A stretch of 30,230 nt of DNA from CAVRZY01 sp963725415. Lineage in GTDB: Bacteria > Acidobacteriota > Terriglobia > Bryobacterales > Bryobacteraceae. The stretch's first letter is position 1, and the number at the start of each line of letters is the position of its first letter. Below are positions 7,149 through 13,459 of the stretch, in pieces. Position numbers and translations under genes: made by a program. The stretch covers positions 1 to 30,230 of the forward strand of contig CAVRZY010000174.1 in assembly GCA_963725415.1 (NCBI GenBank). Direction: 5' to 3'. The notes below the pieces were generated by a model, which searched no databases, was not told the origin of the DNA, and was given only the letters and a program-made list of their open reading frames with translations.

Positions 7149-8327
7149 CTATGCGGCGCGCAGCGCGGTGGTTACCGGCAGCCGTGCGGCGCGAACTGCC
7201 GGGAACAGTCCGCCGACAAAGCCGATCAACAACGCGATAACCGCGCCGAAGGTCACCAATCCCGGGGTGACGCGGAACTGGAACACCAGCTGGGTGAAGC
7301 CGCCGCCGAGCGTGGATACGGTCATGCCGTTGAACAGTACGAAAGCCAGGAAGGCCCCGATCAGCCCACCGGCCAGGGCCAGCAACATGGCCTCGATCAT
7401 CACCGAGACCACCACCGGGAAACCGGCGAATCCAATCGCGCGCAGGGTGGCGATTTCGCGCGTGCGCGCGGACACTGCGGCGTACATCGTGTTGAGCGCG
7501 GCAAACACCGCACCCAGACCCATGATCACCGCCACCACGGTGCCTAGCAGACGAATGCCGCCGGTGGTCGTCTGGGTCTGTTCGGTGAAGTAGGCGGTCT
7601 GTCGCTTGACCTCCACATTGACCCGCGGATCGGCCTTCAGCGCGGCCTGAAAGGTCTCCAGCGATTCGGGTGACTCCAGCCCGACCAGCACGGTGGAAAA
7701 GATGTTGTTGCGGCCCCAGGCGGTTTGCGCGGTGGCCGCGTCCGCCCAAATCTCGCTGTCGAAGGAATCGCCGGACTCGAACAGCCCGACCACGGTCCAG
7801 TCGGCACCGCGCAGGCGCACGATCTTGCCCACATCCAATCCCTCAAACTGGGTCGCGGCGCCCTTGCCGACAATCAGCTGCTGCAATCCGGGGGTAAATG
7901 GCACGCCGGCGATGATCTTCAGATTCGGGCGCAGCGGAAAGGCCTGCGGCGTAACCCCGCGCAGCGTGACATTGGCGCCGAGCGTGTCGCCCTTGCGCGG
8001 CAGCTCCGCGATCACGACCAGCTCACCTGCGGCGAGCGGCCGGCCCTGCGCATCGCGACGCACACCGACGGTGCGCTCGGCAATTTGCAGGGTCTCCAAA
8101 CTGACGTTGGAGTTGAGCTCGGCCGGCGAGCCGCCGCGCAGCACCATCACATTGCGCGGATCGCCGCTGGCCCCGAACGTGGCCTCGATGCCGCGCGACA
8201 TGGCGAACAGCGCGGTGAACACACCGACCACGCCAGCGATGCCGATAACGATCACCAGCGACAACCCCAGCCGCTGGGGAATGCTGCGCAGGTTGATCGC
8301 CACCACCTGGAAGATCTGCTTGAACAT
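7149..8327 (-). CDS. ABC transporter permease, FtsX/MacB type (second permease of the operon)
   Basis: This 392-residue inner-membrane protein has the MacB/FtsX layout. An N-terminal membrane helix (VIVIGIAGVVGVFTALFAMS) is followed by a ~220-residue periplasmic domain (GSPAELNSNVSLETLQIAER, VVGLFESGDSFDSEIWADAA). Three C-terminal helices follow, including LLGTVVAVIMGLGAVFAALN, with the FtsX signature RTREIATLRAIGF just after. It would pair with the other permease and the ATPase as a mechanotransmitting exporter. Start ATG 8327 (MFKQIFQVVAINLRSIPQRL) matches the family; the longer frame to 8561 is antisense noise. The gap to the upstream permease is 17 bp, so it belongs to the same operon. 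Substrate is not predictable. Confidence 0.92.
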   Translation of the reverse strand: MFKQIFQVVAINLRSIPQRLGLSLVIVIGIAGVVGVFTALFAMSRGIEATFGASGDPRNVMVLRGGSPAELNSNVSLETLQIAERTVGVRRDAQGRPLAAGELVVIAELPRKGDTLGANVTLRGVTPQAFPLRPNLKIIAGVPFTPGLQQLIVGKGAATQFEGLDVGKIVRLRGADWTVVGLFESGDSFDSEIWADAATAQTAWGRNNIFSTVLVGLESPESLETFQAALKADPRVNVEVKRQTAYFTEQTQTTTGGIRLLGTVVAVIMGLGAVFAALNTMYAAVSARTREIATLRAIGFAGFPVVVSVMIEAMLLALAGGLIGAFLAFVLFNGMTVSTLGGGFTQLVFQFRVTPGLVTFGAVIALLIGFVGGLFPAVRAARLPVTTALRAA

Positions 8328-8344
8328 GACGGATTCCTTAGCGG

Positions 8345-9505
8345 TCAGCGATCGGCGAGCGCATCGACGATCTTGAGCCGACCCGCGCGCAGCGCCGGCG
8401 GCAATCCCACCACCAACGCCAATGCGAGCATGGCGATGAGTCCCTGGACCCAGATCACCGGATCCGTCGGCAGTGAGCCGAAGAATCCCGGCGCTGCCTT
8501 GGCCATGCCGATGATGGCAAGACTGGACAAACTCATGCCCAGCAGGCCGCCGATCAAACACAGCACGGCGGCCTCGGCCAGCACCAGGCCGGTCACCTGG
8601 CCGTTGCTGAAGCCCAGGGTCTTGAGCACGGCCATTTCGGGAATGCGCTCGCGAATCGCCTGCGCCATCGTGTTGCCGGTCAGGATCACGATGGTGAAAA
8701 ACACCGCGACCAGGATCAGTCGCACAATCAGGCCGATGTCGCCGATCTGGGCGAAGAACCCCTTGTTGAAGTCCTTTTCGCTCTGCGTCTTGGTTTCATC
8801 CGGCGAATTGAGGAACAGCTTGTCGATCGACTGCGCGACCTCGTTGGCGCGATCGGCATTCTCCAGCAACACGGCGAACACCCCGGCGGCACCCTGCCCG
8901 AACTGGTTGGCCTCGTTGAAGTAATCCCAATTGAGGAAGATCTGCGTAGTCTGCGCCTGCCAGTTCGAGTCCTTGCCGTCGTAGATGCCGACGATGTCGA
9001 AGCTCCATGCCATCGACCCGTCCTTTTGCGGAAAGATGTTGGACTTCAGCGGCAGCTTGTCGCCCACCTTCCAGCCGTACTGATCGGCGATCTTGCGGCC
9101 GACGATGGCCCCGGTACGGGTATTGGCGAACGCGTCCCACTGCGCATCGGGCATCACCCATTCGGGATACACCACGCGCAAGCTGCGCGGATTGGAGGCG
9201 AACGAGATCGCCTGCGTGTTGTCGCCGATGATGCCGCCGAACCACTGGTCGTGATGCACCGCAGCCACACCCGGCACGCTCTCGATCTGCGGCTTGAGCC
9301 GCTCCGGCAGCGAATCGGTGAACGACACCCGCGACTGCACGATCAGGCGCGAGGCGCCGACGAAGTCCGCGCCCGCGGTGAAGAACGCACCGATGGTCTG
9401 CAGCAACCCGAACAGCAAGAACGCGCACAGCAGCGACAGGATGGTGAACGCCGCACGGGTCTTCTTGCGCCACAGGCTGGCCCAGATGAAGGTGAGGTAT
9501 TTCAT
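8345..9505 (-). CDS. ABC transporter permease, FtsX/MacB type (first permease of the operon)
   Basis: This 386-residue protein begins MKYLTFIWASLWRKKTRAAF, typical of the short cytoplasmic leader before helix 1 (LSLLCAFLLFGLLQTIGAFF). A periplasmic domain spans roughly residues 50-260 (VPGVAAVHHDQWFGGIIG, YPEWVMPDAQWDAFANTRTG). The C-terminal FtsX domain contains TGNTMAQAIRERIPEMAVLK TLGFSNGQV and ends LRAGRLKIVDALADR. ATG 9505 is preferred over the upstream Met at 9577 because it starts the conserved leader, with AAGGGAA upstream. It differs strongly from its partner permease, so the transporter is a heterodimer of two FtsX-like subunits. It lies between the ATPase gene and the second permease, in one operon. 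Confidence 0.92.
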   Translation of the reverse strand: MKYLTFIWASLWRKKTRAAFTILSLLCAFLLFGLLQTIGAFFTAGADFVGASRLIVQSRVSFTDSLPERLKPQIESVPGVAAVHHDQWFGGIIGDNTQAISFASNPRSLRVVYPEWVMPDAQWDAFANTRTGAIVGRKIADQYGWKVGDKLPLKSNIFPQKDGSMAWSFDIVGIYDGKDSNWQAQTTQIFLNWDYFNEANQFGQGAAGVFAVLLENADRANEVAQSIDKLFLNSPDETKTQSEKDFNKGFFAQIGDIGLIVRLILVAVFFTIVILTGNTMAQAIRERIPEMAVLKTLGFSNGQVTGLVLAEAAVLCLIGGLLGMSLSSLAIIGMAKAAPGFFGSLPTDPVIWVQGLIAMLALALVVGLPPALRAGRLKIVDALADR

Positions 9506-9595
9506 TTTGTGTTCCCTTGCGGCGACTGGGGGCGTTGGGGTGGTGGGGGTGGGGAGTGTTCGTTTCACCACCGACACTACCCACTCGCCCCCAAC

Positions 9596-10282
9596 TCAAG
9601 CCGCCACCTGCTCCGCCAACAACCCCTTATCCAGATGCAGCGTATGCGTCGCGAACTCGGCGGCCTTGGGGTCATGCGTGACCATCACGATGGTCTTGCC
9701 GAAATCGCGGTTGAGCTGCTGCAACAGGGTGAGAATTTCATCGGCGGTCTTGCGATCCAGATCGCCGGTGGGCTCATCGCAGACCAGGATCTGCGGATCG
9801 GACACGATGGCGCGCGCGATCGCCACGCGCTGCTCCTGACCGCCGGAGAGCTCTTTGGGCTTGTGGCCGGCGCGGTCGTCGAGGCCGACCAGCTTGAGCG
9901 CCACTGCGGCGTTCCGCCGGCGCTGCGCGGCCGACAGATTGGTCAGCAGCAGCGGCAGCTCGACATTCTTCTGCGCGGTCAACACCGGCATCAGATTGTA
10001 GAACTGGAATACGAAGCCGACATTGGCAGCGCGCCACTTGGCCAGCGCGCCGCTGGAGAGCTGGTCGATGCGGGTGCCGCCGACCGAGATCTCACCGCTG
10101 CTGGGCTGGTCCAGACCGCCGATCAGATTCAGCAAGGTCGTCTTGCCGGAACCCGAGGGTCCCATCAGTGCGACGAAGTCGCCCTTGGCGATCGACAGAC
10201 TCAGGCCGTTGAGCACCGGCACTTTCTGTTTGCCGCGCTCATAGGTCTTGGCGACGTTGCGGACTTCCACCATGGCGCTCAT
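9596..10282 (-). CDS. ABC transporter ATP-binding protein, MacB/LolD type
   Basis: This 228-residue ATPase powers the two FtsX-type permeases. The Walker A motif GPSGSGKTT is at residues 41-49 after NGLSLSIAKGDFVALM. The Q-loop region is ANVGFVFQFYNLMPVLTA. The signature LSGGQEQRVAIARAIVSD carries Glu in place of the more common Gln after SGGQ. The Walker B is ILVCDEPTGDLD, and the switch His is in VMVTHDPKAAEFA. Length and sequence match stand-alone LolD/MacB-type ATPases. Start ATG 10282 (MSAMVEVRNVAKTY) has a GAGG seven bases upstream; the frame extends further upstream only as noise. It lies 37 bp after the adaptor gene and 90 bp before the first permease gene, so the four genes are probably one transcript. 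Confidence 0.95.
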   Translation of the reverse strand: MSAMVEVRNVAKTYERGKQKVPVLNGLSLSIAKGDFVALMGPSGSGKTTLLNLIGGLDQPSSGEISVGGTRIDQLSSGALAKWRAANVGFVFQFYNLMPVLTAQKNVELPLLLTNLSAAQRRRNAAVALKLVGLDDRAGHKPKELSGGQEQRVAIARAIVSDPQILVCDEPTGDLDRKTADEILTLLQQLNRDFGKTIVMVTHDPKAAEFATHTLHLDKGLLAEQVAA

Positions 10283-10319
10283 CGTTCGATCCTCTTGTGT
10301 TGCATTCATACGCCGCGAT

Positions 10320-11552
10320 TCAGGGTTTGACGCTTGCGGCGGCGCCATCGGCCAAACCATCGGCCGGCGCGACGACCACGCGGTCGCCGGCGACCACACC
10401 GCTAAGCACTTGCCGCGCGTCACCGGCGCTGAGCGTGCCCAGGATGACGGCTTGACGCCGCAGGCGATCGTCGGAGAGCACATACACCACGTCGAGATCG
10501 GATTCGCGACGCAAGGCGGCCTTCGGAACCAGCACGCCTTTCGGCGGCTCGGTCGGTGCGGCATCCGCTTTGTTTTCGTCGAGAAAAGCGACCCGCACGC
10601 CCATGTCGGGCACGATGCGCGCGTCCTTGAGCTTGATCGCGATGCGCACCTTGACCGTGGCCTTGCTGCGGTCGGCGGTGGGGATGATCGCGATCACCTC
10701 GGCGGGAATCTTCCAGTCCGGATACGCATTCAAGGTTGCTTCGACCGGCTGCGCGGGCTGCACGCGACCGATGAAGTTCTCGTTGACGTCGACTTCGATC
10801 TCCAGCGAGTCCATGTCGACGATGGTACCGATGCCGGTGCGGGTGAAGCTGCCGCCGGCCGACAGCGGCGAGATGATCTCGCCCGGCTGCGCGGCCTTGA
10901 CCGTGACCACACCGGAGAACGGCGCGCGCACGATGGTGTTGTCCACATCCAGATCGAGGATTTGCAGCGACCGTTCGGCGACCTGCACCTCGCGCTGTGC
11001 GGACGCCAGACGCCCACGCAGGGCCGCGGCCTGGGTGTTGGCCGCATCGATAGCCTGCGCACTGGCCAGCTTGCGCTCGGCCAGGCCCTGCTGGCGCTCG
11101 GCTTCGCGCTCGGCATTGGCCAGATTGGTGCGGATCTCGGCCAGCTGCGAGCGGGCGGATTCGAGTCTTGCGGCGCCAAGGGCGCGCTGCGCCTTGACGT
11201 CGACGTCTTCCAGCGTCGCCAGCACCTGGCCCTGCTCGACGCGCATGCCCTCTTCGATCAGCACCGTCTGCACGCGGCCGGTGATCTTGGCCGACACCGT
11301 GGCCATGCGTCGTGCGGTGATGTAACCGGTGGCATCCAGCACCGAGGCCTGCGTCGTTTGCGAGGCCAGCGTACGCGCCACTGCCGTCTCGACCACCAGC
11401 GCAGGATCGCGATTCAGGAAATACGCCGCCACCCCCACGACCACCAGTACCGCCAGCACCACGCCCAGGACCAGCGGCGTGCGGGTGCCCGACCCCGCCG
11501 CCGGGGCGTTGCGGTCGATGCGCAACTGGTTGAGCAAATCGGACGTTTTCAC
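10320..11552 (-). CDS. Periplasmic adaptor (membrane fusion) protein of the MacA/HlyD type
   Basis: This 410-residue protein bridges an inner-membrane ABC exporter to an outer-membrane channel. It has a cytoplasmic leader, a single N-terminal membrane anchor (VLGVVLAVLVVVGVAAYFL, about residues 28-46), and a lipoyl half-motif (AKITGRVQTVLIEEGMRVEQ). A coiled-coil hairpin rich in Ala, Glu and Arg follows (RSQLAEIRTNLANAEREAER), then the second lipoyl half (VRAPFSGVVTVKAAQPGEI). Beta-barrel and membrane-proximal domains end in VVVAPADGLADGAAASVKP. I place the start at GTG 11552 (encoding (M)KTSDLLNQLRIDR), since upstream residues look non-coding. It is the first gene of the operon. No TolC-like gene is in view. 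An upstream relic (11655-11856) is the N-terminus of a paralogous adaptor. Confidence 0.92.
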   Translation of the reverse strand: MKTSDLLNQLRIDRNAPAAGSGTRTPLVLGVVLAVLVVVGVAAYFLNRDPALVVETAVARTLASQTTQASVLDATGYITARRMATVSAKITGRVQTVLIEEGMRVEQGQVLATLEDVDVKAQRALGAARLESARSQLAEIRTNLANAEREAERQQGLAERKLASAQAIDAANTQAAALRGRLASAQREVQVAERSLQILDLDVDNTIVRAPFSGVVTVKAAQPGEIISPLSAGGSFTRTGIGTIVDMDSLEIEVDVNENFIGRVQPAQPVEATLNAYPDWKIPAEVIAIIPTADRSKATVKVRIAIKLKDARIVPDMGVRVAFLDENKADAAPTEPPKGVLVPKAALRRESDLDVVYVLSDDRLRRQAVILGTLSAGDARQVLSGVVAGDRVVVAPADGLADGAAASVKP

Positions 11553-11654
11553 GGAGCTACTCGCCGGCAATCGGGCGCGAAGTGTGCCACAAAGTGACGT
11601 GCGACTGCCGTGACCGCAAGGGTCGGGTCTCACCAGCGCAAGGTGACAAAAGAC

Positions 11655-11856
11655 AGGCCAGCCGAACCTGGATCTCGCGCAGGCTGCGGCGCGATGCCTC
11701 GAGCGATTGGTTCGTCAAGATGAGAACCTCCGACACGCGCCCGGTGACCTTGGAACTCAGCGTCGCGATGCGTCGGGCCGGTGAATCCTGGTAGCGCTGC
11801 GGCTCCGACCCGTGGTCGAGGCGCAGACTTTCGAAGGCAGCCTTGTCGAGGGGCAT
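11655..11856 (-). pseudogene. N-terminal relic of a second adaptor (membrane fusion) protein
   Basis: From ATG 11856 the frame reads MPLDKAAFESLRLDHGSEPQ, then ARRIATLSSKVTGRVSEVLI, and jumps to SLEASRRSLREIQVRLA. The first part matches the start and first lipoyl half-motif of MacA/HlyD-type adaptors, and the second matches their coiled-coil hairpin. Roughly 25-30 residues that should lie between them (the EEGM.V..GQVLA region) are missing. After about residue 67 the similarity stops. It is diverged from the intact adaptor (ATVSAKITGRVQTVLIEEGM), so it is a paralogue rather than a copy. It is followed by ~100 bp of unrecognised sequence before the intact operon. The 125 bp between this relic and tatD would have been a divergent promoter region. 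Confidence 0.75.
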
Positions 11857-11981
11857 CGGGATTCCTGTTACCTGTTTTCGTCAGTCACTGCGCTCCCGGA
11901 CCAGGGTGGCTAGAATGCCTGCCGCGGAACGCTGCCTGACCAGCGTTGCGAAGCCGCGAACCTTAGCAAAGCGTTCCGAGC

Positions 11982-12243
11982 ATGATCCTGCCCCTCGTAG
12001 ACATCGGCCTAAACCTCGCCCACAACAGCTTCGACCACGAGCGGGACGCCGTCGTCGCCGCTGCAGTGGCCGCTGGTGTCGGCCACATGGTCATCACCGG
12101 CAGCACGCTCGAGAGCACGCACGCGGCAATCGCCATTGTGCGCAGCGACCCTCGGCGGTTCCGGGCGACGGCCGGCATCCACCCGCATCACGCGCGCGAG
12201 TTCCACGCGGCCGATGTGCCGGAACTGCGCCGGCTGATGCAGG
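11982..12243 (+). pseudogene. tatD: TatD family metal-dependent DNase, 3'-truncated at a sequence junction
   Basis: The first 87 codons encode a good TatD N-terminus: MILPLVDIGLNLAHNSFDHE, VVAAAVAAGVGHMVITGSTL, and FRATAGIHPHHAREFHAADV PELRRLMQ. TatD proper has DIGxNL in the first strand and A-G-I/V-H-P-H next, as seen here. The enzyme is a Mg-dependent 3'-5' exonuclease acting on single-stranded DNA and RNA in the cytoplasm. Full-length proteins are about 260 residues, and the next expected segment (a GE-x-GLD-type motif) is absent. After the ATG CAG at 12237-12242 the reading continues into unrelated sequence, while a different frame begins to encode the end of another protein. The break is sharp and without decay, so it is a join and not gradual erosion. 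Confidence 0.85.
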
Positions 12244-12447
12244 GACTTCAAGTGCCTGCTGGTTTGGGCCAGGCACGACACCGCCTTCCTTCCCGTGTAC
12301 TCACAACAATTGCTGGAAATGTTTCGGTCGCGCGGGCTGCCCCACAAGACCATGGCGCTGCCCTGCGCCCACTACACTACGGGGGAGTTTCCATTTCGGA
12401 TCCTGGATGGCTTGGGGATGTGCTGGTTTCTGGCGAGGAACCTGTAG
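12244..12447 (+). pseudogene. C-terminal fragment of an alpha/beta-hydrolase
   Basis: This frame encodes 67 residues and a TAG stop and has no start codon of its own. It reads DFKCLLVWARHDTAFLPVYS, then a helix (QQLLEMFRSRGLPHKTMALP), then CAHYTTGEFPFRILDGLGM and CWFLARNL. The pattern 'V-x-A-R-x-D' followed about 35 residues later by 'C-A-H-Y-T' matches the acid and the catalytic His of the alpha/beta-hydrolase triad near the end of such proteins. The nucleophile and N-terminal two-thirds are missing, because the upstream sequence belongs to tatD in another frame. Family level is reasonably clear from these motifs; the exact substrate class is not. Confidence 0.65.
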
Positions 12448-12471
12448 CGGGCGTGGAAGGGGAGGGCAAGG

Positions 12472-12858
12472 GTAATGCCTCAGAAGCTGTGAAAAAATTC
12501 AAACGTCCCGCTTCTCGCGCACTGCAATCCCACTGTTTTCAGTGTGGGATATGCCTCTGGCTTGTCCTCTTGACACGCCGGAAGAATTTTTTCACAGCTT
12601 CTCAGTCTCGGGGGCCGTGGGACAAGCTTGAGCTTGTCTCGGACGGTATCCGAAAGGTGTCCGGACAGGCTGAAAGCCTATCCCACCCGGCTGCACAGGC
12701 TGTTGCCCCCGACGCTGAGAAGGTGTGAAAAAATCCCTCCGACCGTGAGGGTGGCAGGCCAAACGGCCTGCCCCACGCTGCAATCAACACACTTAGACCA
12801 CCGTGGGACAGGCGGTTTCGCCTGTCCGCCGATTTTTTCACACCTTCTGAGGCATTAC
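12472..12858. repeat. Nested array of inverted repeats (REP/MITE-like)
   Basis: A ~20-bp word, ctcagaagctgtgaaaaaat or close variants, occurs four times in alternating orientation: at 12480-12500 (+), 12585-12605 (-), 12715-12735 (+) and 12831-12850 (-). The outermost copies extend to 28-bp inverted repeats (12472-12499 and 12831-12858) with two mismatches. Two palindromic units (12472-12605 and 12715-12858) flank a middle segment whose own ends pair (cgggggc with gcccccg). Inside are further hairpins, such as acaagcttgagcttgt, ggcaggcc/ggcctgcc and gacaggcggtttcgcctgtc. No coding frame is convincing. Such gtgggacaggc-type palindromes resemble intergenic repeats I associate with Acidobacteriota genomes. 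Confidence 0.85.
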
Positions 12859-12878
12859 GGGCAAGGTGCGGAAGACTA

Positions 12879-12907
12879 TTGACAATGGTTGGCGCAGCGA
12901 CTACTAT
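12879..12907 (+). promoter_or_regulatory. Near-consensus sigma-70 promoter of the 12914-13136 RNA
   Basis: TTGACA at 12879-12884 is a perfect -35 box. It is followed by exactly 17 bp and then TACTAT at 12902-12907, which matches the -10 consensus TATAAT at four of six positions. Transcription would start near 12914, only seven to ten bases before an exceptional Shine-Dalgarno. It is the strongest housekeeping-type promoter I see in the window and lies directly after the repeat array. Confidence 0.8.
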
Positions 12908-12920
12908 GGGGGCATCACTG

Positions 12921-12936
12921 AGAAAGGAGGTGGTCC
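12921..12936 (+). promoter_or_regulatory. Extended Shine-Dalgarno complementary to the full 16S rRNA tail
   Basis: The sequence agaaaggaggtggtcc can form 16 consecutive pairs, one of them G-U, with the canonical bacterial 16S 3' end GGAUCACCUCCUUUCU. Ordinary ribosome binding sites pair with four to eight bases. It ends six bases before an ATG. The 16S tail of this organism is not in the window, so the pairing assumes the usual sequence. Confidence 0.8.
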
Positions 12937-12942
12937 AGGAAA

Positions 12943-12987
12943 ATGTCATCTAGCAGTAGTAGACCTTGTGAGGTGGCCGACTCCTGA
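12943..12987 (+). CDS. 14-residue peptide MSSSSSRPCEVADS
   Basis: ATG 12943 is six bases after the end of the extended Shine-Dalgarno and opens a frame of 14 codons closed by TGA. The peptide has five serines in a row and one cysteine, and no signal peptide or known motif. Given the ribosome binding site it is very likely translated. The second half of the ORF forms the 5' strand of the long RNA stem, so the peptide may matter less than the act of translating it. It could be a leader peptide, a true micropeptide, or a decoy. Confidence 0.5.
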   Translation: MSSSSSRPCEVADS

Positions 12988-13097
12988 GTCGACTGTTCTG
13001 AGGCAGCCGGCTTCGAATCAGTGACGAGGCCAACGTTCCTGTAGACCGGCCGCCTCACAATGGTTGCGATGGGCCGCAGGCCCATCCAGAGGCTACC

Positions 13098-13135
13098 AAC
13101 CCCCGCGACGCTGACGGAGTGGCGCGGGGGTTTTT
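13098..13135 (+). terminator. Intrinsic terminator of the structured RNA
   Basis: cccccgcg at 13100-13107 pairs perfectly with cgcggggg at 13123-13130, giving an 8-bp GC stem with a 15-nt loop. Five T residues follow at 13131-13135. This is a textbook Rho-independent terminator and separates the RNA unit from rpmE. Confidence 0.92.
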
Positions 13136-13213
13136 CTTTGAGTCGGGAGAACAGCGGCGCCAGCAGGGTGCTATACTGGGAAAACTAGTGAAGAGGAAAG
13201 GACTTACGGTTTC

Positions 13214-13459
13214 ATGAAAGCTGGGATTCACCCCGCTTACCAGGAAGTGAACATCATCTGTGCCTGCGGTAACACCTTCCGCAGCCGGTCCACGCACAAG
13301 GGGGACATCCGGGTGGAGATCTGTTCCCGGTGTCATCCCTTTTTCACCGGGCGGCAGAAGTTGGTGGACACGGAGGGTCGCATCGACCGCTTCCAGAAGA
13401 GGTATCAGAAGAAAGGGGAACCCAAGCAGGCTTCCCCGGCGCCTCAACCCGGAGCTTGA
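13214..13459 (+). CDS. rpmE: 50S ribosomal protein L31, zinc-binding form
   Basis: This is an 81-residue large-subunit protein of the L31 family. It begins MKAGIHPAYQEVNIICACGN, with the typical HP-x-Y motif. The zinc ligands are Cys16 and Cys18 (CACGN) and Cys37 and Cys40 (EICSRCHPF), so it is the C+ paralogue rather than the zinc-free form. HPFFTGRQKLVDTEGRIDRF is the family core. The lysine-rich tail is slightly long. A TATACT hexamer at 13173-13178 could be part of its promoter, but no matching -35 is obvious. Its 3' 116 bases are covered by the minus-strand Spy-like frame. The structured RNA unit ends 78 bp upstream. L31 genes are often controlled by zinc or by ribosome level, but no operator is seen. 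Confidence 0.96.
   Translation: MKAGIHPAYQEVNIICACGNTFRSRSTHKGDIRVEICSRCHPFFTGRQKLVDTEGRIDRFQKRYQKKGEPKQASPAPQPGA

Larger units (their letters stand above)
12914..13136 (+). ncRNA. Candidate structured RNA with extended anti-SD complement
   Basis: A roughly 223-nt unit is bounded by a strong promoter and an intrinsic terminator. From 5' to 3' it holds the 16-nt Shine-Dalgarno (12921-12936) and a 14-codon ORF (12943-12987). It also holds an 11-bp stem of gtgaggtggcc (12967-12977) with ggccgcctcac (13048-13058), containing one G-U pair. Inside the stem is a small hairpin, gact/agtc (12978-12989). After the stem come a perfect hairpin, gatgggcc/ggcccatc (13068-13086), and the terminator stem. 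The ORF ends inside the long stem, so translation and folding would compete. I do not recognise an Rfam family. It may be a noncoding RNA, a small mRNA with a structured 3' end, or a ribosome-responsive regulator. rpmE begins 78 bp after the terminator. Confidence 0.6.

Noticed and set aside
10248..11597. 449-codon plus-strand frame opposite the adaptor gene
   Set aside because: It is the antisense of a clear membrane fusion protein; its His/Arg-rich composition is that of a shadow frame.
12472..12858. CRISPR array
   Set aside because: The repeats alternate in orientation and have unequal, self-complementary spacers, with no cas gene nearby, so this is a palindromic array and not a CRISPR.
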